Shown here piece by piece: positions 1-9,731 of a stretch of 64,000 bases of DNA (position 1 is its first letter; every line of letters begins with the position of its first letter). Position numbers and translations under genes: made by a program. The stretch covers positions 1 to 64,000 of the forward strand of contig NZ_BCTL01000029.1 of the NCBI RefSeq assembly GCF_001571265.1, in the 5' to 3' direction. The notes below the pieces were generated by a model. It had not been told where the DNA came from and did no database searches. It saw nothing but the letters and a program-made list of their open reading frames with translations. Source of the stretch: Cedecea neteri NBRC 105707 = ATCC 33855 (GTDB taxonomy: Bacteria; Pseudomonadota; Gammaproteobacteria; Enterobacterales; Enterobacteriaceae).

Positions 1-83
1 TGCGGAGTGATATATATATCCCGGAAGATTTGAAGGGAAATGTAGCTATTAGAGTGCACAGAGGGGGGAAGTAGCAGACATTG

Positions 84-111
84 TTTCCCCCCTCGGAGGG
101 TGAGGGGGAAA
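84..111. repeat. GC-rich palindrome downstream of yegS
   Basis: The arms TTTCCCCC (84–91) and GGGGGAAA (104–111) form an inverted repeat whose interior, read on the minus strand, is CCTCACCCT-like. The same vocabulary (CCCTCACCC, CTCTCCC/GGGAGAG) recurs at 35578–35610 and 42361–42552, so this looks like one member of a dispersed palindromic family. It lies directly after the yegS stop and could also end or stabilise that transcript. No long T-run is seen, so terminator activity is only a possibility. Confidence 0.45.
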
Positions 112-115
112 TAAG

Positions 116-1015
116 CTATCCCAGCAGCGGGCAATTAGGCGGCAAACGGCAGGCCAGCGCATTCGGATGCACTTCAATCCGGAAATGCCGTCCGCTCAGC
201 GGCTCTCCGTCCAGGTTAAAGGTAATATCGTGCGGGGCGGAAATCTCAAACCACGCCGAGCTACCTTCAATCACGTTCGGATTTTTATCCGGGCTCGTCA
301 GGGTCGTTAGCAGCGCTGGAAGCAGGTCTTCACCAGTAAAAATTCGCAGCTCGAGCAGTCCGTCGTTGATCAACGCCTCCGGGCAAAGCTGTTGCCCACC
401 ACCGGCCTGGCGGCCGTTGCCGATGCCTATCACCAGTGCGTCCCCCTGCCAGCTAAAGCCATCCCCGCGAATATCGCAGCGATCCGGCTTTAGCATATCC
501 ATGCGCATCAGCCCATGAATAAAGTAAGAGACGCCGCCGAGCGCAGCTTTAAGTTTTTCCGGCGTTTCGGTGGTGATGCGTGTGCCAAATCCACCGGTCG
601 CCATGTTAATGAAGTAGGCATCTTCATTCACCTGCACCAGGTCGACACTGGCGGCTTTGCCGAACAGCGCGAGGCGCAGCGCTTTTTCGAAATCCTCAGG
701 AATACCGGCGCTGGTAGCAAAGTCGTTGGCCGTCCCCAGCGGGAGAATGCCTAATGCCGGGCGGCTGTCCGGAGAAAGCTTCGCGAGGCAGGTAGCAATC
801 TCATTGATTGTGCCGTCTCCACCTCCGGCAACTACGGTGTCCACGCCAAGGCTCAGGGCTTCCTTGATGTAGCGTTCCGCGTCTCCTTTTTCCCAGGTCA
901 CGCGGATATGCAGCGTGTAACCTTCCTCGCGGAGGGTATGCACGGCTTCACGCAGCAGCGGATGACCGGCACCCTTGCCGTTAAGTATCAAAAATGAAAG
1001 CGGGGATGTCTCCAT
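116..1015 (-). CDS. yegS: YegS-type lipid kinase
   Basis: This 299-aa protein matches YegS of E. coli along its whole length as I recall it. YegS is a cytosolic member of the diacylglycerol/sphingosine kinase-like family that phosphorylates lipids (phosphatidylglycerol in vitro). The nucleotide-binding signature GGGDGT is at residues 64–69, followed by the conserved [13 protein letters not shown] stretch. The C-terminal part carries the family's FNLDGEPL segment. The ATG at 1013–1015 is preceded by a TGAGGT ribosome site. The gene stands alone on the minus strand downstream of cyaR. The true lipid substrate in the cell is not established for this family. Confidence 0.95.
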   Translation of the reverse strand: METSPLSFLILNGKGAGHPLLREAVHTLREEGYTLHIRVTWEKGDAERYIKEALSLGVDTVVAGGGDGTINEIATCLAKLSPDSRPALGILPLGTANDFATSAGIPEDFEKALRLALFGKAASVDLVQVNEDAYFINMATGGFGTRITTETPEKLKAALGGVSYFIHGLMRMDMLKPDRCDIRGDGFSWQGDALVIGIGNGRQAGGGQQLCPEALINDGLLELRIFTGEDLLPALLTTLTSPDKNPNVIEGSSAWFEISAPHDITFNLDGEPLSGRHFRIEVHPNALACRLPPNCPLLG

Positions 1016-1095
1016 GACTTACCTCAGAAAAATGAGCATTATCAAAGTGTAGAGCAAAGCGGGGGCGGGGGAGTAAGAACTGGCTGAAACAGCAG

Positions 1096-1182
1096 AAAAA
1101 AGAAAGCCTGCGCAAGGGAGATTGCGCAGGCCAAGGAGGTGGTTCCTGGTACAGCTAGCATTTATGGGTTATGTTTTTCAGC
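1096..1182 (-). ncRNA. cyaR: CyaR small regulatory RNA
   Basis: Read on the minus strand from 1182, the segment begins GCTGAAAAACATAACCC, continues through CTAGCTGTACCAGGAACC and CACCTCCTT, and ends in a terminator stem GCCTGCGCAA / TTGCGCAGGC (1122–1131 and 1106–1115) followed by TTTCTTTTTT. This is the 87-nt CyaR (RyeE) RNA, an Hfq-dependent regulator made under CRP-cAMP control that base-pairs with mRNAs such as ompX, nadE and luxS in E. coli. The length is exactly 87 nt and the position next to yegQ is the same as in E. coli. The terminator stem differs from the E. coli one, as I recall it, on both arms, so pairing is kept. Confidence 0.95.
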
Positions 1183-1188
1183 TTGCGG

Positions 1189-1231
1189 ATAATAACGTTA
1201 TCTTGTGTAACCGTATGTGATCGGTTTCTAA
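1189..1231 (-). promoter_or_regulatory. cyaR promoter with class II CRP site
   Basis: With +1 at 1182, a TATTAT −10 box lies at 1194–1189 on the minus strand, exactly at −12 to −7. A CRP-like site, TGTGA-N6-TCTAA when read on the plus strand, spans 1216–1231; its centre at 1223.5 is −41.5 from +1. That is the class II activator position and agrees with the known CRP dependence of CyaR. The second half-site is weak (TCTAA for TCACA). Confidence 0.75.
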
Positions 1232-1265
1232 GAATGGTCTTAGCGCGAAAAATAACCCTGATTCA

Positions 1266-2627
1266 CTAGTTTGCGTGCGGTTTACGGGTTGTCTGACCAG
1301 AGAGATTGCGCATTAGCAGAGCATAATCGAGCGCTATCTCCTGAGGTACAGGCATCCATACGGTATGACCGTCGCCGGGGGCCACGTCAATCGGCTGAGC
1401 CTTGCCGTTTTCCAGCGTTTCCAGGGTAAAGGTGATGTTGCCCTGCGGGGTCATCATTTCCAGGCTGTCGCCCAGCAGGAATTTGTTTTTCACCGCTACC
1501 GCCGCGAGATCGCCGCGACGTTCGCCGGTAAACTCACCCACAAACTGCTGGCTCTCGGAGATAGAGTGGCCGTACTCGTAATTCTGGTGGCTGTCGTGGG
1601 TATGACGACGCAGGAAACCTTCGGTATAGCCACGGTGTGCCAGGCCTTCCAGCGTTTGCAGCAGCGTAGGGTCAAACGGTTTGCCCGCAGCGGCATCATC
1701 AATGGCGCGACGATAGACCTGCGCGGTGCGTGCACAGTAGTAGTAGGACTTGGTGCGGCCTTCGATTTTCAGCGAGTGGACGCCCATTTTGGTCAGGCGC
1801 TCTACGTGCTCGATGGCGCGTAGATCTTTCGAGTTCATGATGTAGGTGCCGTGCTCGTCTTCAAAGGCGGTCATGTATTCGCCCGGACGTTTGGCTTCTT
1901 CCACCATAAACACTTTGTCCGTTGGGGCACCGACGCCCAGCGTAGGCTCAACGTTTTGCACCGGAATAGGCTCGTGCACGTGAACGATATTGCCAATGTC
2001 GTCCTCTTTACCTTCCTGAACTTTATATTCCCAGCGGCAGGCGTTGGTGCAGGTTCCCTGGTTAGGATCGCGTTTGTTGATATAGCCGGAGAGCAGGCAG
2101 CGGCCTGAATACGCCATACACAGCGCGCCGTGAACGAAGATTTCTAGTTCCATCTCAGGAACTTGTTCGCGGATTTCGGCAATTTCTTCCAGAGAAAGCT
2201 CGCGGGAAAGGATCACGCGCGTCAGCCCCATTTGCTTCCAGAACTTCACGGTCGCCCAGTTAACGGCGTTAGCCTGCACGGAAAGGTGAACGTCCATTGC
2301 CGGGAAAGCTTCGCGCACCATCATGATAAGCCCTGGGTCGGACATGATCAGCGCGTCCGGGCCCATGTCGATAACCGGCTTGAGGTCGCGAATAAAGGTT
2401 TTCAGCTTGGCGTTATGCGGGGCAATGTTCACTACCACGTAGAATTTTTTACCCAACGCATGGGCTTCGTTGATCCCAAGCTGGAGGTTTTCGTGGTTGA
2501 ATTCATTATTGCGCACGCGCAGCGAGTAGCGAGGCTGGCCCGCGTAAACGGCATCCGCACCGTAGGCGAAAGCGTAACGCATGTTTTTCAGCGTTCCCGC
2601 CGGGGAAAGGAGTTCTGGTTTAAACAT
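1266..2627 (-). CDS. trhP: tRNA 5-hydroxyuridine modification protein TrhP (U32 family)
   Basis: The 453-aa product is YegQ/TrhP, a peptidase U32-family protein that takes part in prephenate-dependent hydroxylation of U34 in tRNAs decoding four-fold boxes, giving ho5U, the precursor of cmo5U. The U32 signature is visible as EIFVHGALCMAYSGRCLLSG, followed by the cysteine pair in GTCTNACRW. These cysteines are taken to bind an Fe-S cluster in the family. The N-terminus MFKPELLSPAGTLKNM is the usual start. cyaR lies immediately downstream with its own promoter, so the gene need not share that terminator. Confidence 0.95.
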   Translation of the reverse strand: MFKPELLSPAGTLKNMRYAFAYGADAVYAGQPRYSLRVRNNEFNHENLQLGINEAHALGKKFYVVVNIAPHNAKLKTFIRDLKPVIDMGPDALIMSDPGLIMMVREAFPAMDVHLSVQANAVNWATVKFWKQMGLTRVILSRELSLEEIAEIREQVPEMELEIFVHGALCMAYSGRCLLSGYINKRDPNQGTCTNACRWEYKVQEGKEDDIGNIVHVHEPIPVQNVEPTLGVGAPTDKVFMVEEAKRPGEYMTAFEDEHGTYIMNSKDLRAIEHVERLTKMGVHSLKIEGRTKSYYYCARTAQVYRRAIDDAAAGKPFDPTLLQTLEGLAHRGYTEGFLRRHTHDSHQNYEYGHSISESQQFVGEFTGERRGDLAAVAVKNKFLLGDSLEMMTPQGNITFTLETLENGKAQPIDVAPGDGHTVWMPVPQEIALDYALLMRNLSGQTTRKPHAN

Positions 2628-2723
2628 GAAGTTCTCGGTCTGATATCAGGTCAGAACCGCTCCACCGGGTGAAGCGGCTAAAGTCGAGTGGATTACCACA
2701 ATTTAAGGGCGGGAATTGTAGCG

Positions 2724-2754
2724 CCGCAAGACGGGGGAGTAAACCGTCTTGCGG
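2724..2754 (-). terminator. hairpin after the small unknown gene
   Basis: An 11-bp perfect inverted repeat, CCGCAAGACGG (2724–2734) and CCGTCTTGCGG (2744–2754), begins two bases past the stop of the minus-strand gene at 2757. The sequence beyond it lacks a T-run, so it may be a weak terminator or an RNA-stability hairpin that also separates this gene from trhP. Confidence 0.5.
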
Positions 2755-2756
2755 AT

Positions 2757-3014
2757 TCAGGCGATAAGCGGAATACCGACGAAGAGGAGAGACGCGAAGG
2801 CAATGTTCTCGGTGTACTCTTTCAGCGCCTCAGTATTTTCTTTGAAGTGGGCTATGAATTTGTCCAGCGCATCGGCTTCGTCTTTTGCCCGCACCTCGAA
2901 ACCTATTTTTTGAAACCCGCCAGCGGCAAGCTGCTTTTTCTCTTCTGCCCCAAGAGCGGATTTCGGGTAGACATTAAAGGCAATATCTCTGCTATAGAAA
3001 ACATACTTTTCCAC
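2757..3014 (-). CDS. small protein of unknown function
   Basis: An 85-aa frame starting with GTG at 3012–3014 and preceded by a strong CAAGGAG ribosome site six bases upstream, which supports real translation. I do not recognise the family. It is not the YegP sequence that I remember from this neighbourhood of E. coli. The first 65 residues are charged and probably soluble. The last fifteen (IAFASLLFVGIPLIA) are wholly hydrophobic and might touch the membrane or pack in a core. It lies between baeR and trhP, on the same strand as both. It could be read from the end of the mdt-bae transcript or from a promoter in the 111-bp gap. Confidence 0.7.
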   Translation of the reverse strand: MEKYVFYSRDIAFNVYPKSALGAEEKKQLAAGGFQKIGFEVRAKDEADALDKFIAHFKENTEALKEYTENIAFASLLFVGIPLIA

Positions 3015-3125
3015 GACGCTCTCCTTGACGGACAGACGCTGGTCAAAGTTGGCCAGCCAGTGCCTTAGCTTAGAGCTTTTTGGCGTTCCTGAGCAGTCTA
3101 CTAAAAGTGGTAGCCGAGGCGTGCG

Positions 3126-3848
3126 TTAAATCACCCGCCCGGCGTCCGCCTCCCAGCGATAACCTACCCCGTAAACGGCGCGAATAAACGACTGATCGGT
3201 ATCCAGCGCTTCAAGCTTGCGGCGCAGGTTTTTAATGTGGCTGTCGATGGTGCGGTCGGTGACCACGCGGTAGTCGTCATACAGATGGTTCAGCAGCATT
3301 TCGCGGGAGAATACCTTCCCCGGCTCGTGGGACAGAGTTTTTAGCAGGCGGAACTCGGCGGGGGTGAGATCCAGCAGTTTACCGCGCCAGATAGCCTGGA
3401 AACGGCCTTCATCAATCACCAGCGGGCTTTCCTCTGACCCGGAGGAAATGGCCATCTGGCGCTTGCAGCGGCGCAGGATAGTTTTCACGCGGGCGACGAC
3501 TTCGCGCGGGCTGTAGGGTTTGCAGATATAGTCGTCGGCGCCAATTTCCAGCCCCAGCAAGCGGTCTATCTCTTCAATCTTCGCCGTCACCATCACAATC
3601 GGGACCTCCGAAAAGCGGCGAATTTCTTTGCACAGCGTCAGCCCGTCTGTGCCGGGGAGCATTAAATCCAGCAAAATGAGGTCCGGCGGCGTGTGGCGGA
3701 CATACGGCAGCACCTGGTCGCCGTGGTTCAGCAGAGTAGGGGCATAGCTTGCCGCGCGGAGGTAGTCGATGAGCAACTGCCCAAGCTTAGGTTCATCTTC
3801 CACGATCAGGATGCGCGGCGTGTTTTCGTCAATCGGTAGCTCGGTCAT
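3126..3848 (-). CDS. baeR: BaeR response regulator
   Basis: A 240-aa OmpR/PhoB-family regulator. The receiver domain shows the acidic pair in IVEDEP (about 15–20), the phospho-acceptor D61 in LLDLMLP, T88 and K110. A winged-helix DNA-binding domain fills the C-terminal half ([18 protein letters not shown]). BaeR with BaeS senses envelope damage by indole, flavonoids, tannins and metals, and turns on mdtABCD, acrD and spy in E. coli and Salmonella. Its ATG overlaps the baeS stop by four bases, so it is the last gene of the mdtABCD-baeSR transcript and part of a positive feedback loop. Confidence 0.97.
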   Translation of the reverse strand: MTELPIDENTPRILIVEDEPKLGQLLIDYLRAASYAPTLLNHGDQVLPYVRHTPPDLILLDLMLPGTDGLTLCKEIRRFSEVPIVMVTAKIEEIDRLLGLEIGADDYICKPYSPREVVARVKTILRRCKRQMAISSGSEESPLVIDEGRFQAIWRGKLLDLTPAEFRLLKTLSHEPGKVFSREMLLNHLYDDYRVVTDRTIDSHIKNLRRKLEALDTDQSFIRAVYGVGYRWEADAGRVI

Positions 3849-5239
3849 AGTGTCCTCGACGTTTCTGTTTCCAGAGGAAGTTCAACGATAATACTAACGC
3901 CGCCTAAGCGGGAATGGGAGGCGGTTAGAGTTCCGCCGTGGGCGGTCACGATATTCTGGCAGATAGACAGGCCTAAGCCGGAGCCGCCGCTGGCGCGGTT
4001 GCGGGAACCTTCGGCGCGGTAGAATCTGTCAAACAGCTGGCTTAACTGCTCGTCCGAGACGCCGGGCCCGCTGTCGTCAAAGCTCATCACAAACTGCTGA
4101 TTCACAATTTTGCCGCTGATCACCAGTTGCCCGCCGCTGTCGGTGTAGCGCAGGCTGTTTTCCAGCAGGTTGTTGAACAGCTGCATCAGGCGGTCCCCGT
4201 CACCAAAAATCACGGCAGAGTCCGGCAGAGCGAGGCGTATTGTCAGGCCGCGTGAATCAAAGCGGGATCGGAATGCTCCGGCAACAACCTCCAGCAGCGT
4301 AATAATATCCAGCGGTTCTTTCTGGTAGGCCAGCGCGCCTTCATCGGACATGGAAAGCTGGTGCAGGTCATCAACGAGCTTGGTCAGGGTGGCTACTTCC
4401 ATTTGCAGTGAGGTCACTGAGTCCGGCGTAAACTGCCGAACGCCGTCCTGAATCGCTTCCAGTTCACCGCGCAGAACGGCCAGCGGCGTACGCAGTTCGT
4501 GAGAAATATCCGCCATGTAAGCCCGACGCATTTTATGGTTTTTTTCCAGAGTGCTGGCGAGCTGGTTAAAGTCCTGTGCCAGCCGGCCCAGCTCATCCTG
4601 ACTGCCGACCGCGACCCGGGTGGAAAAATCTCCGGCGGCAAGCTTGTGTGTACCCTCAACCAGACGCTTTACCGGGGCCAGAAGGCCACGGGCGAGCAGG
4701 AAGGTGGCCGCTGCCGCCAGCAAACTGGAGAGGGCAACGATTATCCAGCTGGTGCGCCGCTGCTGACGGTCAAAGTTAATGTCGGTATTGCGGGTCAGGC
4801 GCTCAATGGGGGAAGCAATCACCCAGCCCACGTCCTGGCCATTGACGTTAATCGCTTTGCGCATCCCGTCGTGGGGAAGCTTCTCTCGTGGGCCAACCAG
4901 TACCTGAGAGTTTTGATCGACCACCCAAAACTTGGTGCGCCAACCCTGCGGGGGCATGCCGTGTGCTTCATCCCCGTCGCGCTCAAACGAACGTAAAATC
5001 TGAAACACAAACCTGTCGTTGTGCCGCAGGAAGCGCCAGTTTCCGTGCAGCGCATATTGTTCACCCAGGGCATCACTCAGCATCTCAATGCGCTGGGTAT
5101 TACCGCGCTTGATGTAGTCGATGAAGCCGCGTTCAAAGCTTAACCTCACGCCCCAGTGCATGATGGCCAGCACCAGCAGGCAGGTGGAAAAAATGGCGAG
5201 GAATAATTTCCCGGTGATCCCGGAGCGCCAGAGTTTCAT
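3845..5239 (-). CDS. baeS: BaeS sensor histidine kinase
   Basis: The 464-aa inner-membrane kinase has a first membrane segment at about residues 12–30, a periplasmic domain to about 163, a second membrane segment at about 164–185, then a HAMP linker. The phospho-acceptor is H247 in the H-box [15 protein letters not shown]. The N-box ([13 protein letters not shown]) and the G-boxes ([16 protein letters not shown]) are complete, so an active kinase is expected. It phosphorylates BaeR. The start overlaps the mdtD stop and the end overlaps the baeR start, four bases each, indicating translational coupling. Confidence 0.97.
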   Translation of the reverse strand: MKLWRSGITGKLFLAIFSTCLLVLAIMHWGVRLSFERGFIDYIKRGNTQRIEMLSDALGEQYALHGNWRFLRHNDRFVFQILRSFERDGDEAHGMPPQGWRTKFWVVDQNSQVLVGPREKLPHDGMRKAINVNGQDVGWVIASPIERLTRNTDINFDRQQRRTSWIIVALSSLLAAAATFLLARGLLAPVKRLVEGTHKLAAGDFSTRVAVGSQDELGRLAQDFNQLASTLEKNHKMRRAYMADISHELRTPLAVLRGELEAIQDGVRQFTPDSVTSLQMEVATLTKLVDDLHQLSMSDEGALAYQKEPLDIITLLEVVAGAFRSRFDSRGLTIRLALPDSAVIFGDGDRLMQLFNNLLENSLRYTDSGGQLVISGKIVNQQFVMSFDDSGPGVSDEQLSQLFDRFYRAEGSRNRASGGSGLGLSICQNIVTAHGGTLTASHSRLGGVSIIVELPLETETSRTL

Positions 5240-6651
5240 GTTTCGCTCCTTTTGCGACGGCTAATTACCGCGTTTTCTGAACGGTCATTTGGGACACGGG
5301 CAAACAGCAATGCCGGAAGGGCAATCACCAGCGCCATGCAGAAGTAGGTGTACATGAAGATGCTGTGAGCCTGTTCCCCACCCGCCGGAAGCTGCTGGTG
5401 GCCAAACATGCCCAGCAGCAGACCGGCGACGGTGACGCCGATACTCATTGAAAGCTGCATGACCATTGAGAGCATGCTGTTGCCGCCGCTGGCGAGGTCA
5501 TCCGGCAGATCTTTCAGCGTCAGCGTATTCATGGAAGAGAAGCGCATGGAGTTAACCATGCCCTGAACAAACAGCACGACCGGCAGCAGCCAGAACCAGC
5601 CCATCAGGGCCGTACCCATAAACATCAGCGTGATCAGCGCCAGGCCGAGCGTGGCGACGACCAGCACGTTGCGATAGCCGAAGCGGTTGACGACCTGCAC
5701 AACGATACGCTTCATGCCCATGCTGCCAAGTACCATCGGGACCATCATCAGCCCGGCATGGAACGGCGAGAAGCCCAGCCCAATCTGCAGAAACACCGGC
5801 GTCATAAACGGCAGCATGCCGCTGCCGATACGCCCGCACAGGCTGCCCAGCAGACCAAGCGAAAAGGTTTTCGTGTTGAACAGATTGAGATTGAACAGCG
5901 CATTTTCGTTGTCGCGCGCATGCCACAGGTAAAGCAGAATAGCGATAACGCCGCCGAGGATCAGCAACCCGAGCGTTTCACTGGAAATGCCCAGGCCCTT
6001 TTGTCCGTCCAGCGCAATCGTCAGCGCCGCCATGCCGAACGCCAGCATCAGGAAGCCGGAAATATCAAAGCGGCGGGTTTGCATGGTGTAGTTCGGCATC
6101 AGCCACAGGGTGGCAATCGCCCCGACGATGCCGACGGGAATATTGATCAGGAAAATCCAGTGCCAGGAGGCGTACTCCACCAGCACGCCGCCGAGCGCGG
6201 GGCCAAGCAGTGGGCCAACCTGGCCCGGAATTGTCACGAAGGTCATCGCCGCCATGTACTGCGCACGAGGCACAATTTTCATCACCGTCAGGCGGCCCAC
6301 CGGCACCATCATTGCGCCGCCAACTCCCTGAACCACGCGGGCCAGAACAAGCTCGTTGAGCGTGGAGGCGTTAGAGCAAAACAGGGAGCCCAGGGTGAAA
6401 AGAATAATCGCGGTGAAGAAAATATTGCGTACGCCCACCCTGTCCGCCAGCCAGCCGCTCGCCGGAAGCATGACTGCGACCGTTAACACGTAGGCCACCA
6501 CCACCGAGTGCATATGCAGCGGGCTTACGCCCAGGCTATGCGCCATCGAGGGGAGGGCGGTGTTAACAATCGTGGTGTCCAGCGCCTGCATAAAGAAGCC
6601 AAAAGCGACGATCCATAACTGCCAGCGAACGGCGGTGGGCAAATCAGTCAT
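5236..6651 (-). CDS. mdtD: MdtD/IceT major facilitator transporter
   Basis: A 471-aa DHA2-type MFS protein with about 14 hydrophobic segments. The DHA2 signature [11 protein letters not shown] is at about 24–34 and motif A (GWLADRVG) at about 67. It travels with mdtABC but is not needed for RND-mediated drug efflux. In Salmonella the orthologue was renamed IceT for iron-citrate efflux, so citrate or iron-citrate export is the best functional guess. ATG overlaps the mdtC TGA by four bases (ATGA). Confidence 0.93.
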   Translation of the reverse strand: MTDLPTAVRWQLWIVAFGFFMQALDTTIVNTALPSMAHSLGVSPLHMHSVVVAYVLTVAVMLPASGWLADRVGVRNIFFTAIILFTLGSLFCSNASTLNELVLARVVQGVGGAMMVPVGRLTVMKIVPRAQYMAAMTFVTIPGQVGPLLGPALGGVLVEYASWHWIFLINIPVGIVGAIATLWLMPNYTMQTRRFDISGFLMLAFGMAALTIALDGQKGLGISSETLGLLILGGVIAILLYLWHARDNENALFNLNLFNTKTFSLGLLGSLCGRIGSGMLPFMTPVFLQIGLGFSPFHAGLMMVPMVLGSMGMKRIVVQVVNRFGYRNVLVVATLGLALITLMFMGTALMGWFWLLPVVLFVQGMVNSMRFSSMNTLTLKDLPDDLASGGNSMLSMVMQLSMSIGVTVAGLLLGMFGHQQLPAGGEQAHSIFMYTYFCMALVIALPALLFARVPNDRSENAVISRRKRSET

Positions 6652-9600
6652 ACGGACAGAGCCTTACTTTCACGGGTTTTGCGGCTAAAGCGCAATCTCA
6701 GTCGATCAAAGAACAGGTAAACCACCGGCGTGGTGTAAAGCGTCAACAGCTGGCTCACCACCAGCCCGCCGACGATGGTGATCCCCAGCGGCTGACGCAA
6801 CTCTGCGCCGTCGCCGCTGGTCAGCACCAGCGGTAACGCCCCAAACAGCGCGGCCAGCGTGGTCATCATAATCGGGCGGAAGCGCAGCAGGCAGGCCTGG
6901 AAAATGGCCTCTTCCGGCGTTAAATCGCCCTTACGCTGCGCCTCTATCGCGAAGTCCACCATCATGATGGCGTTCTTCTTCACGATGCCTATCAGCAGCA
7001 TGATACCGATTAGCGCAATCAGGCTGAAGGGGGCGCTGAAAAGTTCCAGCGCCAGCAGCGCCCCAACGCCTGCGGAAGGCAGCGTCGAGAGGATGGTCAG
7101 CGGATGAACGTAGCTTTCATAAAGCATGCCGAGCACGATATACACCGTGGCAATCGCCGCCAGGATTAGGATCACCTGCGAGTTCATGGTTTGCTGGAAC
7201 ACCTGAGCCGTTCCGGCGTAGCTGCCGCGTACGGTGGACGGCACGCCCAGCGAGGTCATCGTCCTGTCGATGGCGGCACTGGCTTCAGAAAGCGATACCC
7301 CATCCGGCAGGTTGAACGAGATGGTTGACGCGGCAGACAACCCCTGATGGTTAACCGACAGCGGGGCGTTCGCCGGCTGCCATTTGGCAAAGTAGGAGAG
7401 CGGAATCGACTTCCCTTCGCCGTTAATCACGAACATCTGGTTGAGCGAGCTGATGTCCTGGGTGTAGCGCGGGTCGACCTCCATCACCACTTTGTACTGG
7501 TTTAATGGCTGATAGATGGTGGAAATTTGGCGCTGACCAAAGGCATTGTTCAACAGATTGTTCGCGTCCGAGACGCTGATCCCCAGACGAGCCATCGTTT
7601 CGCGATCGTAAATCAGGTCCATCTCCGAGCCGTTGTCCTGCTGGTCAGAGTTAACATCTGCCAGTTCCGGCAAGGCCGCCAGCGCTTTACTGATTTTTGG
7701 CTCCCACTCGCGCAGGGCGCTTAAGTCATCCGACAGCAGGGTGTACTGATAGCTGGCGTTGGCCTGGCGGCCGCCGACCCGAATATCCTGCACCGCCATC
7801 AGGTAGAGGTTGGCCCCCGGCTCTTTCGCGAGCTTGCCCCGCAGCCTGTCAATGACCTGCTGGGCGGTTTCGCTGCGTTCGCTCAGCGGCTTGAGCGAGA
7901 TAAACATCATACCGCTGTTCACCCGGGAACCGCCGGTAAAGCCGGTGACGTTGTCCACCGCCGGATCTTCACGAATGATTTTCATAAAGTCCTGCAGTTT
8001 GCCGCGCATCGCCTGGAAAGAGATGCTCTGGTCGGCCTGAATATTGCCCATCAGTCTGCCGGTGTCCTGCTCCGGGAAGAAGGTTTTCGGGATGGCAATA
8101 TAAAGCCAGACGCTAAGGGCTATCGTACCCAGAAGTACCACGCCCACCAGTCGGGTATGGTTAAGCACCCATTTCAGCGAGCGCGCGTAGCCGCCCTGCA
8201 TGGCAATCAACAGGCGACCAAATCCACGGTTTTTGTTTCTCTTTTCCGGTGGCCGGTTCTTCAATAGCCAGCCGCACATCATTGGGGTTAACGTGAGTGA
8301 CACCACCAGCGAAATCCCGATAGCCACCGAAAGCGTGACCGCAAATTCGCGGAATAAACGCCCCGGCAGTCCGCCCATCAGCAGCAGCGGCAGGAAGACG
8401 GCGACCAGCGACAGGCTCATGGACAGTACGGTAAAGCCCACTTCCCGCACGCCCTGAAGCGCCGCCTGCATGGGCTTCACGCCCGCTTCGAGGTGGCGGG
8501 AAATGTTTTCCAGTACCACGATGGCGTCGTCGACGACAAAACCAGTGGCGATGGTCAGCGCCATCAGCGACAGGTTATTCAGGCTGAAGCCGCACAAATA
8601 CATTGCGGCAAAGGTCCCGATCAGCGACACCGGCACGGCCACGGCCGGAATAAAGGTCGCTCGCCCTGAGCGAAGGAACAGAAACACCACCAGAATCACC
8701 AGCGACACGGAGATCACCAGCGATTGTTCTACCTCGGCCAGCGAGGCTCGAATTGTTGGAGAGCGGTCCTGGGCTACCTGCAGGTCGATGGAAGCTGGAA
8801 TGGTTTCGCGTAATTCGGGAATTTTGGCGCGAATGCGGTCGACAGTTTCGATGATGTTCGCTTCCTGCGATTTGCGGATCATCAGCAAAATCGCCGGTTT
8901 AGCGTTGGTCATCCCGGCGTTACGCACGTCCTGCACGCTGTCGGTGACGTTGGCGACATCCTGCAGCCGCACGGCCGAACCGTTATTGTAATGCACGATA
9001 AGCGGCATATAGTTCGCCGCTTTTTTTAGCTCGTCGTTGGTCTGAATTTGCCAGCGGCTGGTGCTGTCTTCTACCGAACCAAGAGGACGGCGAACGTTGG
9101 CATTGCTTATTGCAGTCCGGACGGCATCCAGCGATACGCCCTGGTTGAACAGCGCCTGAGGATTGAGGTCCACGCGCACCGCGGGCAGAGAGCTCCCGCC
9201 GACGTCCACGTCGCCAACCCCGTCGATTTGTGACACGGTTTGCGCCAGCTGCGTGGAGGCAAAATCATACAGTTCACCCTGCGACAGCGTGTCGGAAGTG
9301 AGCGTCAGGATCATGATCGGCGCATCGGACGGGTTGGCTTTACGGTAGGTAGGACGGCCCGGCATCCCGCTTGGCAGCAAGCTTTGAGCGGCGTTGATCG
9401 CCGCCTGTACGTCACGTGCGGCGCCGTTGATGTCGCGGTCGAAATTAAACTCCAGAATAATGCGGGTGCTGCCCAGCGAGCTGGACGAGGTCATTTCGTT
9501 GACCCCGGCGATGCGGCTAAGAGAACGCTCCAGCGGCGTTGCTACCGACGACGCCATGGTTTCTGGTGACGCACCCGGCAGCGAGGCGCTGATCATGATC

Positions 9601-9731
9601 ACCGGGAAATCGACCTGCGGCAGCGGCGCAACCGGCAGCAGGCGGAAGCCCAGCACGCCGCAGAGCGTAATGGCGACGGTCAATAAAATCGTCGCCACCG
9701 GGCGGTAAATGAAGAGGGCAAAGAACTTCAC
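6648..9731 (-). CDS. mdtC: MdtC RND efflux pump subunit
   Basis: The 1027-aa RND permease is one of two different subunits of the MdtBC heterotrimer, which takes drugs, bile salts, novobiocin and metal complexes from the periplasm and inner membrane and passes them through MdtA and TolC. The N-terminus [13 protein letters not shown], the periplasmic pore domains and the conserved [14 protein letters not shown] near the end of the transmembrane bundle are present. Transmembrane motif [14 protein letters not shown] carries the paired aspartates of proton relay. The start is GTG at 9731, immediately after the mdtB TAA. Full length, no lesions. Confidence 0.97.
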   Translation of the reverse strand: MKFFALFIYRPVATILLTVAITLCGVLGFRLLPVAPLPQVDFPVIMISASLPGASPETMASSVATPLERSLSRIAGVNEMTSSSSLGSTRIILEFNFDRDINGAARDVQAAINAAQSLLPSGMPGRPTYRKANPSDAPIMILTLTSDTLSQGELYDFASTQLAQTVSQIDGVGDVDVGGSSLPAVRVDLNPQALFNQGVSLDAVRTAISNANVRRPLGSVEDSTSRWQIQTNDELKKAANYMPLIVHYNNGSAVRLQDVANVTDSVQDVRNAGMTNAKPAILLMIRKSQEANIIETVDRIRAKIPELRETIPASIDLQVAQDRSPTIRASLAEVEQSLVISVSLVILVVFLFLRSGRATFIPAVAVPVSLIGTFAAMYLCGFSLNNLSLMALTIATGFVVDDAIVVLENISRHLEAGVKPMQAALQGVREVGFTVLSMSLSLVAVFLPLLLMGGLPGRLFREFAVTLSVAIGISLVVSLTLTPMMCGWLLKNRPPEKRNKNRGFGRLLIAMQGGYARSLKWVLNHTRLVGVVLLGTIALSVWLYIAIPKTFFPEQDTGRLMGNIQADQSISFQAMRGKLQDFMKIIREDPAVDNVTGFTGGSRVNSGMMFISLKPLSERSETAQQVIDRLRGKLAKEPGANLYLMAVQDIRVGGRQANASYQYTLLSDDLSALREWEPKISKALAALPELADVNSDQQDNGSEMDLIYDRETMARLGISVSDANNLLNNAFGQRQISTIYQPLNQYKVVMEVDPRYTQDISSLNQMFVINGEGKSIPLSYFAKWQPANAPLSVNHQGLSAASTISFNLPDGVSLSEASAAIDRTMTSLGVPSTVRGSYAGTAQVFQQTMNSQVILILAAIATVYIVLGMLYESYVHPLTILSTLPSAGVGALLALELFSAPFSLIALIGIMLLIGIVKKNAIMMVDFAIEAQRKGDLTPEEAIFQACLLRFRPIMMTTLAALFGALPLVLTSGDGAELRQPLGITIVGGLVVSQLLTLYTTPVVYLFFDRLRLRFSRKTRESKALSV

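Noticed and set aside
5758-6486. A 242-codon plus-strand frame inside mdtD
   Set aside because: It is antisense to a complete MFS gene, is rich in His, Gln and Arg as mirror frames are, and has no family features.
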